Both the position numbers and the translations under genes were made by a program. 54,369 nt of DNA from an uncultured Oscillospiraceae bacterium (GTDB lineage: Bacteria; Bacillota; Clostridia; Oscillospirales; Oscillospiraceae), in the NCBI GenBank assembly GCA_905205085.1, contig CAJLCG010000003.1:1-54369 (forward strand), read 5' to 3'. The notes under the pieces were generated by a model that ran no database searches, had not been told where the DNA came from, and saw only the letters and a program-made list of their open reading frames with translations. Shown piece by piece: positions 1 through 7,783 of the stretch; positions within the stretch are counted from its first letter, which is position 1; each line of letters starts with the position of its first letter.

Positions 1-683
1 GCGGCCAGAGGCAGGTCGGCGTCGGCGGTGACGATCACTGGGCTCTTGCCCCCCAGCTCCAGGGTCACCGGGGTCAGATTCCGGGCGGCCATCTCCATCA
101 CATGGCGGCCCACCGCCACACTTCCAGTGAAGAAGATGTAATCAAAGGGCTGCTCCAGCAGGGCCTGGTTCTCCGCCCGGCCCCCCTCCACCACTGTGAC
201 CCACTCCTGGGGCAGGCAGGCGGAGATGAGCTCCTTCAGGGCGTGGGAGCAGGCGGGGGCGTAGGCGGAGGGTTTCAAGACCGCGCAGTTGCCCGCCGAG
301 ATGGCCCCGATGAGAGGTTCCAGGGAGAGCTGGATGGGGTAGTTCCAGGGGGCCATAATGAGCACCACCCCGTAGGGCTCCGGATGGCGGATGGAGCGGG
401 CGGGGAACTGGGACAGGGGCGTGGGCACCCGCTTGTCCCGGGCCCAGTGGTCCAGATGCTTGAGGTGGAAGCGCAGCTCTTCCCGCACCATGCCCAGCTC
501 GGTCATATAGCCCTCAAAAGCGGCCTTGCCCAGGTCGGCGTGGAGGGCAGAGAGCAGCTCGTCCTCACGCCGCTCCATCTCCCGGAGCAGATCCCGGAGA
601 GCCTGTTTGCGGCGGGCAAGGTCCAGAGTGACACCGGAGCGGAAAAACTGCCGCTGGCGGTCCATAAGGGGGGTGAATTCCAT
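1..683 (-). CDS. Aldehyde dehydrogenase, C-terminal part outside window
   Basis: NAD(P)-dependent oxidation of an aldehyde to the acid; class-3-like (fatty or general aldehyde) by its short N-terminus, which is inference. About 227 N-terminal residues are present. Visible family motifs are the Rossmann-region APWNYP stretch, the FTGS cofactor turn and LELGGKSP with the general-base Glu; the catalytic Cys would lie beyond the window edge. The start MEFTPLMDRQ is chosen for the GGAGGT ribosome site a few bases before the ATG. It is the gene after nhaC on the same strand, but a strong terminator separates them, so it may have a separate promoter or rely on readthrough. Confidence 0.9.
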   Translation of the reverse strand, partial: MEFTPLMDRQRQFFRSGVTLDLARRKQALRDLLREMERREDELLSALHADLGKAAFEGYMTELGMVREELRFHLKHLDHWARDKRVPTPLSQFPARSIRHPEPYGVVLIMAPWNYPIQLSLEPLIGAISAGNCAVLKPSAYAPACSHALKELISACLPQEWVTVVEGGRAENQALLEQPFDYIFFTGSVAVGRHVMEMAARNLTPVTLELGGKSPVIVTADADLPLA

Positions 684-707
684 GGGATTGACCTCCTGAA
701 AAACTCT

Positions 708-737
708 CCAGGGGCCGATGGTATCATCGGCCCCTGG
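708..737 (-). terminator. Intrinsic terminator of nhaC
   Basis: A perfect 13-bp stem (708-720 with 725-737) and GTAT loop, followed on the minus strand by a GAGAGTTTTT run. It lies between the nhaC stop and the aldehyde dehydrogenase start. Confidence 0.85.
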
Positions 738-754
738 GATTGAATGGGACAATA

Positions 755-2077
755 TTATTTGCTGATGACGGACTTTTTAGCAAAAAACAGGATAAAGAGA
801 ATGGCGGATACGGCCATCAGGTAGCAGTAGAACATGTAGGGCACGATCTGCATGGCGGACACGCCGGCTCCCGCAGCGGCGTAGAGCAACTGAGCGCCGT
901 AGGGGAGAATGCCCTGCATCACCGAGGCGAAGATGTCCAGCAGGGAGGCGGTGCGCCGGGGGTCGATGTGGTACTCCTCGCTGATGTCTTTGGCGATGGA
1001 ACCGGTCATGACGATGGCGACCGTGTTGTTAGCGGTGGCCACGTCCACGGCGGCCACCAGACCGGCGATGCCGATCTGAGCGCCCTTGGCGGTCTTGACC
1101 CGGCGGCCAATGAAGTCAATGAGCCACTGGATGCCGCCGTACTCCTTCACCAGCGCGCCGATGCAGGCTACAATGATGGAGATGACGGTGATGTCATACA
1201 TGGCGGTGACGCCGGTGCCCATGACGGAGAAGACCTGAGTCCAGGCGAAGGCTCCGGTGGCCACGCCCACGATGAGGCTGAGCACAGTACCGATCATCAG
1301 GATGAGGAACACATTCACGCCTACCACAGCGCCTACCAGCACTACCAGATAGGGCAGTACCTTCCACAGGCTGTAAGGCTGCAGCTCCACCTGACCGCTG
1401 CCGCCCCAGGTGATCACCACAAACAGGATGAGGGTGATGATGGCGGCGGGCAGGACGATGAGGAAGTTCATGCGGAACTTGTCCTTCATCTCACAGCCCT
1501 GGGTGCGCACGGCGGCGATGGTGGTGTCGGAGATCATGGACAGGTTGTCGCCGAACATGGCGCCGCAGGCCACGGCGGCGATGCAGATCACCACATCAAA
1601 GCCGGTGGCCTGGCTCATGGACACAGCGAAGGGGGCCAGGGCAGAGATGGTGCCCACCGAGGTGCCCATGGAGATGGACACAAAGCAGGCGATGAGGAAC
1701 AGACCGGCCACAGCGAACTGGCTGGGCAGGAAAGTGAGGAACAGGTATACGGTGCTGTCCGCGCCGCCGGCGGCGGAGATGGCACCGGAGAAGGCGCCCG
1801 CGGCCAGGAACACCAGACACATGGTCAAAATGTTCTCGTCAGCCACGCCATTGGCCATCACCTTCAGTTTGGCGTTGAAGTCCAGCTTCCGGTTCTGGAA
1901 GCAGGCCACAGCCAGGGCGATGAGGAAAATGACGATAGCGGGGGTCTGATAGAAGCCATTTTCGATTTTTAAAATGTACTCAAAGGTAATGCCGGAGCCC
2001 AGATACAGTGCCAGAAACACCAGAATGGGCGCCAGCGCCACGGGATTGCTCCGCGGGGCAGACTGATGTTGGTCCAT
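755..2077 (-). CDS. nhaC: NhaC-family Na+/H+ antiporter
   Basis: Integral membrane protein of 440 residues, with about ten or eleven hydrophobic segments, exchanging cations for protons across the cytoplasmic membrane. NhaC/ion-transporter-superfamily features include the SISMGTSVGTISALAPFA segment, the GAMFGDNLSMISDTT segment (acidic residues in a transmembrane context) and the later AAVDVATANNTVAIVM segment. Substrate is not proven: some relatives carry amino acids or organic anions coupled to Na+ or H+. The start MDQHQSAP is preferred over longer in-frame starts because GGAGGT lies just before it and because the promoter at 2130-2158 would exclude the longest form. Confidence 0.85.
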   Translation of the reverse strand: MDQHQSAPRSNPVALAPILVFLALYLGSGITFEYILKIENGFYQTPAIVIFLIALAVACFQNRKLDFNAKLKVMANGVADENILTMCLVFLAAGAFSGAISAAGGADSTVYLFLTFLPSQFAVAGLFLIACFVSISMGTSVGTISALAPFAVSMSQATGFDVVICIAAVACGAMFGDNLSMISDTTIAAVRTQGCEMKDKFRMNFLIVLPAAIITLILFVVITWGGSGQVELQPYSLWKVLPYLVVLVGAVVGVNVFLILMIGTVLSLIVGVATGAFAWTQVFSVMGTGVTAMYDITVISIIVACIGALVKEYGGIQWLIDFIGRRVKTAKGAQIGIAGLVAAVDVATANNTVAIVMTGSIAKDISEEYHIDPRRTASLLDIFASVMQGILPYGAQLLYAAAGAGVSAMQIVPYMFYCYLMAVSAILFILFFAKKSVISK

Positions 2078-2129
2078 AAAAGAACCTCCCTCTCTCTTTA
2101 TGTGATACGGCACACACAGCCGTTCCCTT

Positions 2130-2158
2130 ATTCTATGAAAAAAATGCCCTTCTGTCAA
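2130..2158 (-). promoter_or_regulatory. SigA-type promoter for nhaC
   Basis: Minus-strand TTGACA (2153-2158), 17-bp spacer, TAGAAT (2130-2135). Near-consensus match 53 bp before the chosen start codon. Confidence 0.75.
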
Positions 2159-2239
2159 CTAAAAAGGCATTTTCCCATACCTGGAACCACCTCACAAGCC
2201 GGAGCATAGAATGGAATTGGCGGAGAGGAGGAGTTTTTT

Positions 2240-3025
2240 ATGGAATACCGACAGGAGACACAGCTGCTCACCAACAGCGACTGTTACCGCGCGGGAAAAA
2301 CCATCCGCCCCACGGGGATCATGGTCCACTCCACCGGAGTGGCTCAGCCCGACCCCCAGGTGTTTATCAAAAGCTGGAATCAGCCGGACAAGGACGCCTG
2401 TGTCCACGCTATTGTGAGCCGGGACAAGGTGATCCAAACCCTGCCCTGGACCATGCGGGGCTGGCACGCGGGAAAGGGGGAGAAGGGGAGCGCCAATAAC
2501 ACCCACATCTCCTTTGAATGCTGCGAGCCGGCGGGTCACACCTACCAAGGGGGCACCATGGTGGGCTACGACGTAAAGAAGAATGAGACCTATTTTCAGG
2601 CCATCTATGAAAATGCTGTGGCCCTGTGCGCCGATCTGTGCCGCCAGTTTGGGCTGGACCCCGCCAAGCCTGGCGTGGTGATCTGCCACGCGGAGGGCAA
2701 CCAGCTGGGCATTGCCAGCAACCATGCCGATGTGCTCCACTGGTGGCCCAAGCATGGCGTGACCATGGATGATTTCCGGGCCGCGGTAAAGGCGGCGATG
2801 GAGGAGGAAGAAATTGTGACCCAAGAACAATTCAACGCCATGATGGCGGAGTATTTGAAGCAGGCCGGGAGCACAGCCCCTGCCAGCTGGTCCCAGCAGG
2901 CCCGCACCTGGGCAGAGAAAGCGGGGATCATCGCCGGGGGAGAGGGCAAGGGGGAGCGGTACGGCTCCTTTGCAACCCGGGAAGAGATCGTGCAGATGCT
3001 CTGGCGGCTGAGCCAGCAGAAATAA
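2240..3025 (+). CDS. N-acetylmuramoyl-L-alanine amidase with SLH-like C-terminus
   Basis: Amidase_2/PGRP-type zinc amidase that cleaves the amide between muramic acid and L-Ala of peptidoglycan. 261 residues. Residues about 20-170 carry the catalytic domain: GIMVHSTG (His30), RGWHAGKG, and C149-H-A-E-G followed by NHADVLHWW, supplying candidate zinc ligands. The last ~50 residues (SWSQQARTWAEKAGI and REEIVQMLWRL) resemble one S-layer-homology repeat, a common wall-binding unit. No signal peptide is visible, so it may be a prophage-style endolysin, be released by lysis, or act in spore/mother-cell lysis. The ATG follows GAGGAGG. It stands alone between nhaC (divergent) and the SLH gene. Confidence 0.85.
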   Translation: MEYRQETQLLTNSDCYRAGKTIRPTGIMVHSTGVAQPDPQVFIKSWNQPDKDACVHAIVSRDKVIQTLPWTMRGWHAGKGEKGSANNTHISFECCEPAGHTYQGGTMVGYDVKKNETYFQAIYENAVALCADLCRQFGLDPAKPGVVICHAEGNQLGIASNHADVLHWWPKHGVTMDDFRAAVKAAMEEEEIVTQEQFNAMMAEYLKQAGSTAPASWSQQARTWAEKAGIIAGGEGKGERYGSFATREEIVQMLWRLSQQK

Positions 3026-3032
3026 AGTGCCC

Positions 3033-3063
3033 GGGGCCGTACGGAATAAAACCGTGCGGCCCC
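3033..3063 (+). terminator. Hairpin after the amidase gene (copy A)
   Basis: 12-bp stem (3033-3044 with 3052-3063, one G-U pair) and AATAAAA loop. The T-run is poor, so termination is likely but not certain. Nearly the same hairpin occurs after the next gene at 3895-3925. Confidence 0.6.
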
Positions 3064-3106
3064 AGGCTTGTTCTGTGGGAAAAACGAAGTTTTGGTGCAA
3101 AATATC

Positions 3107-3135
3107 TTTCCAGTGCCGGAAAAATAAGATATACT
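3107..3135 (+). promoter_or_regulatory. Candidate promoter for SLH gene
   Basis: TTTCCA (3107-3112), 17-bp spacer, TATACT (3130-3135), lying between hairpin copy A and the start at 3265, which would leave a leader of about 120 nt. Only the -10 is a good match. Confidence 0.45.
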
Positions 3136-3264
3136 CCCATTGAGCTGGGACGAAAAAATCCAAAAAATTTTTTGCTCTTTGCAACAAATACGGGCAGTCA
3201 GCTGTATATAGGGTGTCACAGGAAAAACACCAACGCCTTAATATGCAGAAAGAAGGACGATATT

Positions 3265-3885
3265 ATGTGGAATAAAAGAGCTTTGACGGTGCTTTGCTCT
3301 CTGACACTGGCCGGTTCTATGGCGGTTCCCGCCTTTGCGGCCGATGGGGTGCTTGGACAGACGACCTTGAGCACGGCCCCGTACGCATCGGTGGTGGCGG
3401 AGGGACCGGCAGTGACCGCAGGGGATGACCTGCTCACCCGGGCGGAGCTGGTCTCTGCGCTGCACCGGAAGGCCGGCAGCCCCGTGGTCAACTTTGCTAT
3501 GGACTACACCGATGTGGAGCCGGAGGCCGAGTATGCCGAGGCCGTTCGCTGGGCGTCCAGCGAGAAGATTGCCGGTGGCTACGGGGAGAACCAGTTTGGC
3601 CCGGAGGACCCGGTCACGCGGGAGCAGATGGCGCTCATTCTTTATCGCTATGCCCAGAACAACGATCAGGGCTTTACCGGAGCCTGGGCATTTCCTCTGG
3701 GCTATTCCGATGCCAGCCAGATCAGCGAGTATGCCTATGAGGCAGTTTGCTGGATGACTATGAAGGAAGTCATGGGAGAGAAGGACGAGCACGCCTTTGC
3801 ACCCCAGAGCACGGTTACCCAGCAAGAGGCTGACAGCATGCTGACTCAGTATTTTGCTGTGCTGGGGCAGGCAGAGATTCAATAA
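3265..3885 (+). CDS. Secreted S-layer-homology (SLH) domain protein
   Basis: 206 residues. A clear Sec signal peptide, MWNKRALTVL... ending VPAFA, is followed by little other than SLH-type repeats: LLTRAELVSALHRKAG, a middle repeat with YAEAVRWASSEKIAGGYG and VTREQMALILYRYA, and a last degenerate one (YEAVCWMTMKEVMG). SLH domains bind pyruvylated wall polymers, so this is probably a small wall-attached protein; no enzymatic domain is present. A longer in-frame start at 3172 was rejected because it would put 31 residues before the signal peptide. Followed by hairpin copy B and then an ECF sigma operon, which may sense envelope state. Confidence 0.85.
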   Translation: MWNKRALTVLCSLTLAGSMAVPAFAADGVLGQTTLSTAPYASVVAEGPAVTAGDDLLTRAELVSALHRKAGSPVVNFAMDYTDVEPEAEYAEAVRWASSEKIAGGYGENQFGPEDPVTREQMALILYRYAQNNDQGFTGAWAFPLGYSDASQISEYAYEAVCWMTMKEVMGEKDEHAFAPQSTVTQQEADSMLTQYFAVLGQAEIQ

Positions 3886-3894
3886 ATCATTCCC

Positions 3895-3925
3895 GGGGCC
3901 GCACGGAGTAAACCTGTGCGGCCCC
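3895..3925 (+). terminator. Hairpin after the SLH gene (copy B)
   Basis: 12-bp stem (3895-3906 with 3914-3925) and a seven-base loop. It shares GGGGCCG-ACGGA-TAAA and GTGCGGCCCC with copy A at 3033-3063. No long T-run follows. Confidence 0.6.
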
Positions 3926-4084
3926 GCTGTGTAAGGGAGAGAAAATGATGTGGTGACCCATGCCCAATACCATATGGCCCTATTTGGCCTGAGCGTTCCG
4001 CGGACATGCCCAGGGCTTCTTTCCTGGGCGCGCCGTTGGCTGCAAAGCATCTGTGCTGCACAAGTCAGTCCGAACAAAGAGTTC

Positions 4085-4573
4085 GTGGTTGACCGAGAGC
4101 AGATCAATCAGAGGGCGGAAGCACTTTTGACTCAATACGGCAGCAGCATTTTACGCCTGGCCTACTCTTATCTGCATAATATGGACGATGCGGAAGAAAT
4201 TTTGCAGGATACGCTGATCCAGTATCTGAAAACCGCGCCGGTGTTGGAGCAGGAGGCCCACGAAAAAGCGTGGCTGTTTCGGGTGGCAGGGAATCTGAGT
4301 AAAAATCGGATTGCTTACAACAAGGTGCGCAGCACGGACGAGCTGAAGGAATCGCTGGCGGCAGAGCAGCGGGAGGATCTGTCCTTTGTTTGGGAGGCGG
4401 TAAAGGACCTTCCGGTCAAGTACCGGGAAGTGATCCACCTTTTTTATTATGAGGGTCTTTCCACTGCCGAAATTGCCGCTATCCTGGAGCAAAAAGAATC
4501 TACGGTGCGTTCCCATTTGATGCGTGGGCGGGAGAAGCTGAGATCGATTTTAAAGGAGGGATATGACCTTTGA
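4085..4573 (+). CDS. ECF-type RNA polymerase sigma factor
   Basis: About 162 residues with only sigma region 2 (ILRLAYSYLHNMDDAEEILQ, the -10 recognition and core-binding part) and region 4 (LPVKYREVIHLFYYEGLS with AEIAAILEQKESTVRSHL, the -35-binding helix-turn-helix), the ECF layout. The start is uncertain. A GTG at 4085 gives the family's usual length; an in-frame GTG at 3950 would add 45 residues rich in Trp, Cys and Pro that look non-coding. Its stop overlaps the next gene's TTG by 4 bases, so the pair is translationally coupled. Target genes are unknown; the neighbouring SLH and amidase genes make an envelope role plausible. Confidence 0.85.
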   Translation: MVDREQINQRAEALLTQYGSSILRLAYSYLHNMDDAEEILQDTLIQYLKTAPVLEQEAHEKAWLFRVAGNLSKNRIAYNKVRSTDELKESLAAEQREDLSFVWEAVKDLPVKYREVIHLFYYEGLSTAEIAAILEQKESTVRSHLMRGREKLRSILKEGYDL

Positions 4574-5193
4574 GGGAGGCGTATAAGGACGTGATGGATC
4601 GTATTGTGGTTACCCAGGAGATGCAGGCGCGCATTCTGAGGACCATCCGAACCACCGAATTTCAGCCGCGCAGGAGGAGCGTACCGATTCCTGCGCGCCG
4701 CGTTGCCATTGCCGCCTGTTTGGCCTTACTGGTCATTGGTGCGGTGACCCTCCCGAGGTTCCAGGCCCAGCTGCCCGGAGAGGACCCATCTGGGGTGCAA
4801 AACGGGATATGGAGCGTCACGCAGGTCTCATCACTCCAGGAACTGTCCCAGCTGGTGGGCTTCCAGGTGGAAGAGTTGGGGGATTTGCCCTTTGCAGTGA
4901 CAGAGACCGAATATCGGGCCTACCCGGGAGGGCTGGCTGAGGTGATCTATTTGGGGGAGACGCAGAGCGTAACGCTGCGCAAGCTGGCGGGAGACGGGGA
5001 TCCCTCGGGAGACTATTCGGCCTATTCCAATACCCTGGTACTGACTATGGAAGGATACTCTGTGACCCTGAGCGGGGAGGGGAGCTTGTACTCCTTGGCA
5101 GTTTGGAAGGATGGGATCTATTCCTATTCCATTCGCGTTTCCCAGGCCTGTTCCGAGGAGACCTGGGTAAGCATCCTGGAAGGAATGAAATGA
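4570..5193 (+). CDS. Probable membrane anti-sigma factor
   Basis: 207 residues, TTG start eight bases after a GGAGGG site and overlapping the sigma factor stop. About 40 cytoplasmic residues (AYKDVMDRIVVTQEMQARIL), one transmembrane helix near residues 45-65 (VAIAACLALLVIGAVTLP) and an extracytoplasmic domain of about 140 residues with mostly beta-like sequence. This is the arrangement of an ECF sigma/anti-sigma pair. No zinc-binding HxxxCxxC motif is seen, so it is not a ZAS-type anti-sigma. Function is inferred from operon position and topology only. Confidence 0.7.
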   Translation: MREAYKDVMDRIVVTQEMQARILRTIRTTEFQPRRRSVPIPARRVAIAACLALLVIGAVTLPRFQAQLPGEDPSGVQNGIWSVTQVSSLQELSQLVGFQVEELGDLPFAVTETEYRAYPGGLAEVIYLGETQSVTLRKLAGDGDPSGDYSAYSNTLVLTMEGYSVTLSGEGSLYSLAVWKDGIYSYSIRVSQACSEETWVSILEGMK

Positions 5194-5237
5194 TAGATTT
5201 GCTTCTGCAAAAATATTCCTGCGGCCCGGAGGACAGT

Positions 5238-5281
5238 AAAACACCCAGGTGAATGGCTTTTGCCGTCCACTTGGGTGTTTT
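5238..5281. terminator. Bidirectional terminator between convergent genes
   Basis: AAAACACCCA (5238-5247) pairs with TGGGTGTTTT (5272-5281), with a partly paired interior. It serves the sigma/anti-sigma operon on plus and the fructose operon on minus. Confidence 0.8.
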
Positions 5282-5300
5282 AAATCATGTGGTCAACATT

Positions 5301-6260
5301 TTATAACAGAGCCAATACCTGCTCCAGCTCCGGCATGGAGCGGATGGCGCCCCGTCGGGTGGTGACCAGATAGGCCGCCGCGTTTGCAAAGCGGAGCATC
5401 TGGGTGAGATCGTCCGCAGTGAGATGCTCCAGTCCATGCTCCAGCAGGAAGTTCAGAACGCAGGCACAGAAGGTATCGCCCGCGCCAGTGGTCTCGATCA
5501 CGCCACCCAGGGTCACCCCGGGCTGAAACACCCGAAGGCCCTGGTAGTAGGAGATGCTCCCCTGGGCGCCTGCGGTCACATTGACCATCTGAAGATTGGG
5601 GAATTGTTCCATCAGCTTGGCGGCTCCGGCGTCAAAATCGGTCTCTCCGGTGAGAAAGAGCAGCTCGTCGTCGGAAATCTTTGCCACGTCGCACTGAGCA
5701 AGGCCCCAGTGGATCTGCTCCCTGGCCTGCTCCAGATCGTCCCACAGAGGGGGGCGCAGGTTTGGGTCAAAGGAAAGAATACAGCCTGCCGCCCGGGCCA
5801 GGGCCACCGCCTTTTGGGTGGCGCTGCGTACCGGCTCTCCGGTGAGGGACAGGGACCCAAAGTGGAAGATCCTGGCCCCGGCGATCACGTCCTCGGGCAC
5901 CTCGTCTGGGGCGAGGAGCGTGTCCGCCCCGGAGTCCCGGTAGAAGGAGAAGTCCCGGTCGCCGTTTTCCGCCGTTTTGACAAAGGCCAAGGTGGTGTGG
6001 CTGTGGGGGTCCATCACCAGGCTGTCCATGGAGATGCCTGCCTCCAGGCCCACCTGGCGCAGAAGATGGCCAAACTGGTCGTCGCCTACCTTGCCGATAA
6101 ATGCGGTTTTCTTGCCCAGCTTGGCCAGCATAGCCAACACGTTGCAGGGCGCACCGCCGGGGTTGGCCTCATAGAAGGGGTTGCCTTGGGCGCTGGCGCC
6201 GTTGCAGGTAAAGTCCACCAGAAACTCGCCCAGAGCAGCCACATCGATGTGTTTCTTCAT
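5301..6260 (-). CDS. PfkB-family fructokinase
   Basis: 319-residue sugar kinase that transfers phosphate from ATP to a sugar, here most likely fructose freed by the adjacent GH32 enzyme. PfkB features: the NPGGAPCNVLAMLAKLG sugar-binding region near residue 35, SFDPNLRPPLW in the middle and the C-terminal ATP/anion-hole signature ETTGAGDTFCACVL. The usual first Asp of DTTGAGD is Glu here; the catalytic Asp of GAGD is kept. Last gene of the minus-strand sugar operon, 14 bases after the GH32 gene, ending at a shared terminator. Confidence 0.9.
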   Translation of the reverse strand: MKKHIDVAALGEFLVDFTCNGASAQGNPFYEANPGGAPCNVLAMLAKLGKKTAFIGKVGDDQFGHLLRQVGLEAGISMDSLVMDPHSHTTLAFVKTAENGDRDFSFYRDSGADTLLAPDEVPEDVIAGARIFHFGSLSLTGEPVRSATQKAVALARAAGCILSFDPNLRPPLWDDLEQAREQIHWGLAQCDVAKISDDELLFLTGETDFDAGAAKLMEQFPNLQMVNVTAGAQGSISYYQGLRVFQPGVTLGGVIETTGAGDTFCACVLNFLLEHGLEHLTADDLTQMLRFANAAAYLVTTRRGAIRSMPELEQVLALL

Positions 6261-6274
6261 ACTTCCACCGCCTT

Positions 6275-7747
6275 TTAAACCATCAGGTCATACTTTTCTA
6301 CGTCGATCAAGGCCTGGCCGCCCGCCTCAAAGGTAATGGCGTCGGCCTGCTGCGGGGTGTAAATTACAGAGCTGGCCGCCTGCTCGCCGTCGTTGACAAA
6401 GACCTCTACGCTGAACCGGTCCAGAATAATCCGCAGTTTCAGTTCCCCGCCCTGGGGACGCACCAGGAAGCTGCGGGTGTGAACGATATCGTGGGGCAAA
6501 CCACTGCGGGTGCGGTCAATTTTCAGCGTGCTCTCGTTGGGACGGTAGCGGATGATGGTGTCATGGGTGCCGTCCTTGGCCACGTGAATGCGGAACCAGC
6601 GATACTCCTCGCCTCCGGTGGGGCGGACAGTCACCGTCATATCCACCATGCGGCCCTGGACCCCGGGCAGATTGACCTCCCCGCTCACGGGGATGTTGCG
6701 GTGGAGCACCTGCTGTCTCCGGCAGGCCTCCAGCTCCCGGACGGGACGCTGGCACAGCCGCCCGTCCCGCAGGAACAGCTCTCGGGGGAGGGTCATCTGG
6801 CCAAACCAGTGGGCGGGCTTGGCCCCCGTGGTGGCCCAGTTCTGCATCCAGGCGATCATGATCCGCCGCCCGTCAGAGGTAAGGAGGGTCTGAGGGGCGT
6901 AGAAGTCCAGTCCATAGTCCACCGCCTGGACATCCTGCCGGTGGAACTCCTCGCCATCGTAATCGCCCAGCAGGCACAGGGCGTTGTTGCCCGCGTGGAA
7001 CTCCAGTCCGATGGGATACATATCCTGGGGGCTGGTGAGAAGGACCTGGCGGCCGTCCAGGGGGAAGAAGTCGGGACACTCCCACATTTTCCCGTACTGG
7101 TTGTGGCAGGCGTCCAGGGTGCGGACGTAGTCCCAGTGCAGGCCATCCTTGCTCTGGTAGAGGAGAATGGCGCCGCTGTCGTCGGGAGTACGGTTGCCGA
7201 TGACGGCGTAGTAGGTGCCGTCCTCCGACCGCCACACCTTGGGGTCCCGGAAGTCCACGGCGCTGCCCCCCTGGGGCAGGTCGTTCTTGTCCAGCACCGG
7301 ATTGAGGGAGGATTTCTCATAGTTGAGGCCATCGCCGATGGCCACACACTGGGTCTGGACGTCCCGGAGGAAGCCCTCCTCATCCCGCTCCCGCTGAACT
7401 CCCGTGTACATCAGCAGCTGCCGCCCGTCGGGCAGCTCCACCGCGCCGCCGGAAAAGCATCCGGCGGCGTCGCAGGGCTGGTCGGGAGCCAGGGCGGCGG
7501 GCAGCCGCTCCCAGTGGATGAAGTCCTCTGTGGTCAGGTGCCCCCAGTGCATGGGGCCCCACTCGTTGGAATAGGGGTGATACTGGTAGAACAGGTGGCA
7601 CTTCCCCTGATAGATGGAAAATCCATTGGGGTCGTTCATCCAGCCGATGGTGGGGGTGGCGTGGAACGCGGGGCGCTCCGTCTCGGGAATGTGGGGCCCG
7701 TACTGGGCTTCAAAGTCGCGGGCTTTTTGCAGTTGTGTGCTAACCAT
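6275..7747 (-). CDS. Glycoside hydrolase family 32 beta-fructofuranosidase
   Basis: 490-residue enzyme that hydrolyses terminal beta-fructofuranosyl bonds of sucrose, fructo-oligosaccharides or sucrose-6-phosphate. The three GH32 signature sites are intact: WMNDPNG with nucleophile Asp39, RDP at residues 167-169 (transition-state Asp168), and ECPDFF with acid/base Glu223. The C-terminal beta-sandwich ends with LDRFSVEVFVNDGE, typical of the family. No signal peptide, so it acts in the cytoplasm. Because the locus has an ABC importer and no PTS component, unphosphorylated sucrose or short fructans are likelier substrates than sucrose-6-phosphate (inference). Confidence 0.93.
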   Translation of the reverse strand: MVSTQLQKARDFEAQYGPHIPETERPAFHATPTIGWMNDPNGFSIYQGKCHLFYQYHPYSNEWGPMHWGHLTTEDFIHWERLPAALAPDQPCDAAGCFSGGAVELPDGRQLLMYTGVQRERDEEGFLRDVQTQCVAIGDGLNYEKSSLNPVLDKNDLPQGGSAVDFRDPKVWRSEDGTYYAVIGNRTPDDSGAILLYQSKDGLHWDYVRTLDACHNQYGKMWECPDFFPLDGRQVLLTSPQDMYPIGLEFHAGNNALCLLGDYDGEEFHRQDVQAVDYGLDFYAPQTLLTSDGRRIMIAWMQNWATTGAKPAHWFGQMTLPRELFLRDGRLCQRPVRELEACRRQQVLHRNIPVSGEVNLPGVQGRMVDMTVTVRPTGGEEYRWFRIHVAKDGTHDTIIRYRPNESTLKIDRTRSGLPHDIVHTRSFLVRPQGGELKLRIILDRFSVEVFVNDGEQAASSVIYTPQQADAITFEAGGQALIDVEKYDLMV

Positions 7748-7783
7748 AGAATCTCATCCTTTGATCCAATTTGAGCGCCAGGC

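Noticed and set aside
740..1972. Long plus-strand frame rich in Gly, His and Asp opposite nhaC
   Set aside because: Composition is that of the complement of a hydrophobic GC-rich gene; no family features and no ribosome site. The same applies to long antisense frames opposite cstA (40467-42335), the Mrp genes and polC.
3950..4084. Longer N-terminus of the ECF sigma factor
   Set aside because: The added 45 residues do not resemble sigma factors; the region contains hairpins and is probably a leader. The exact start remains uncertain.
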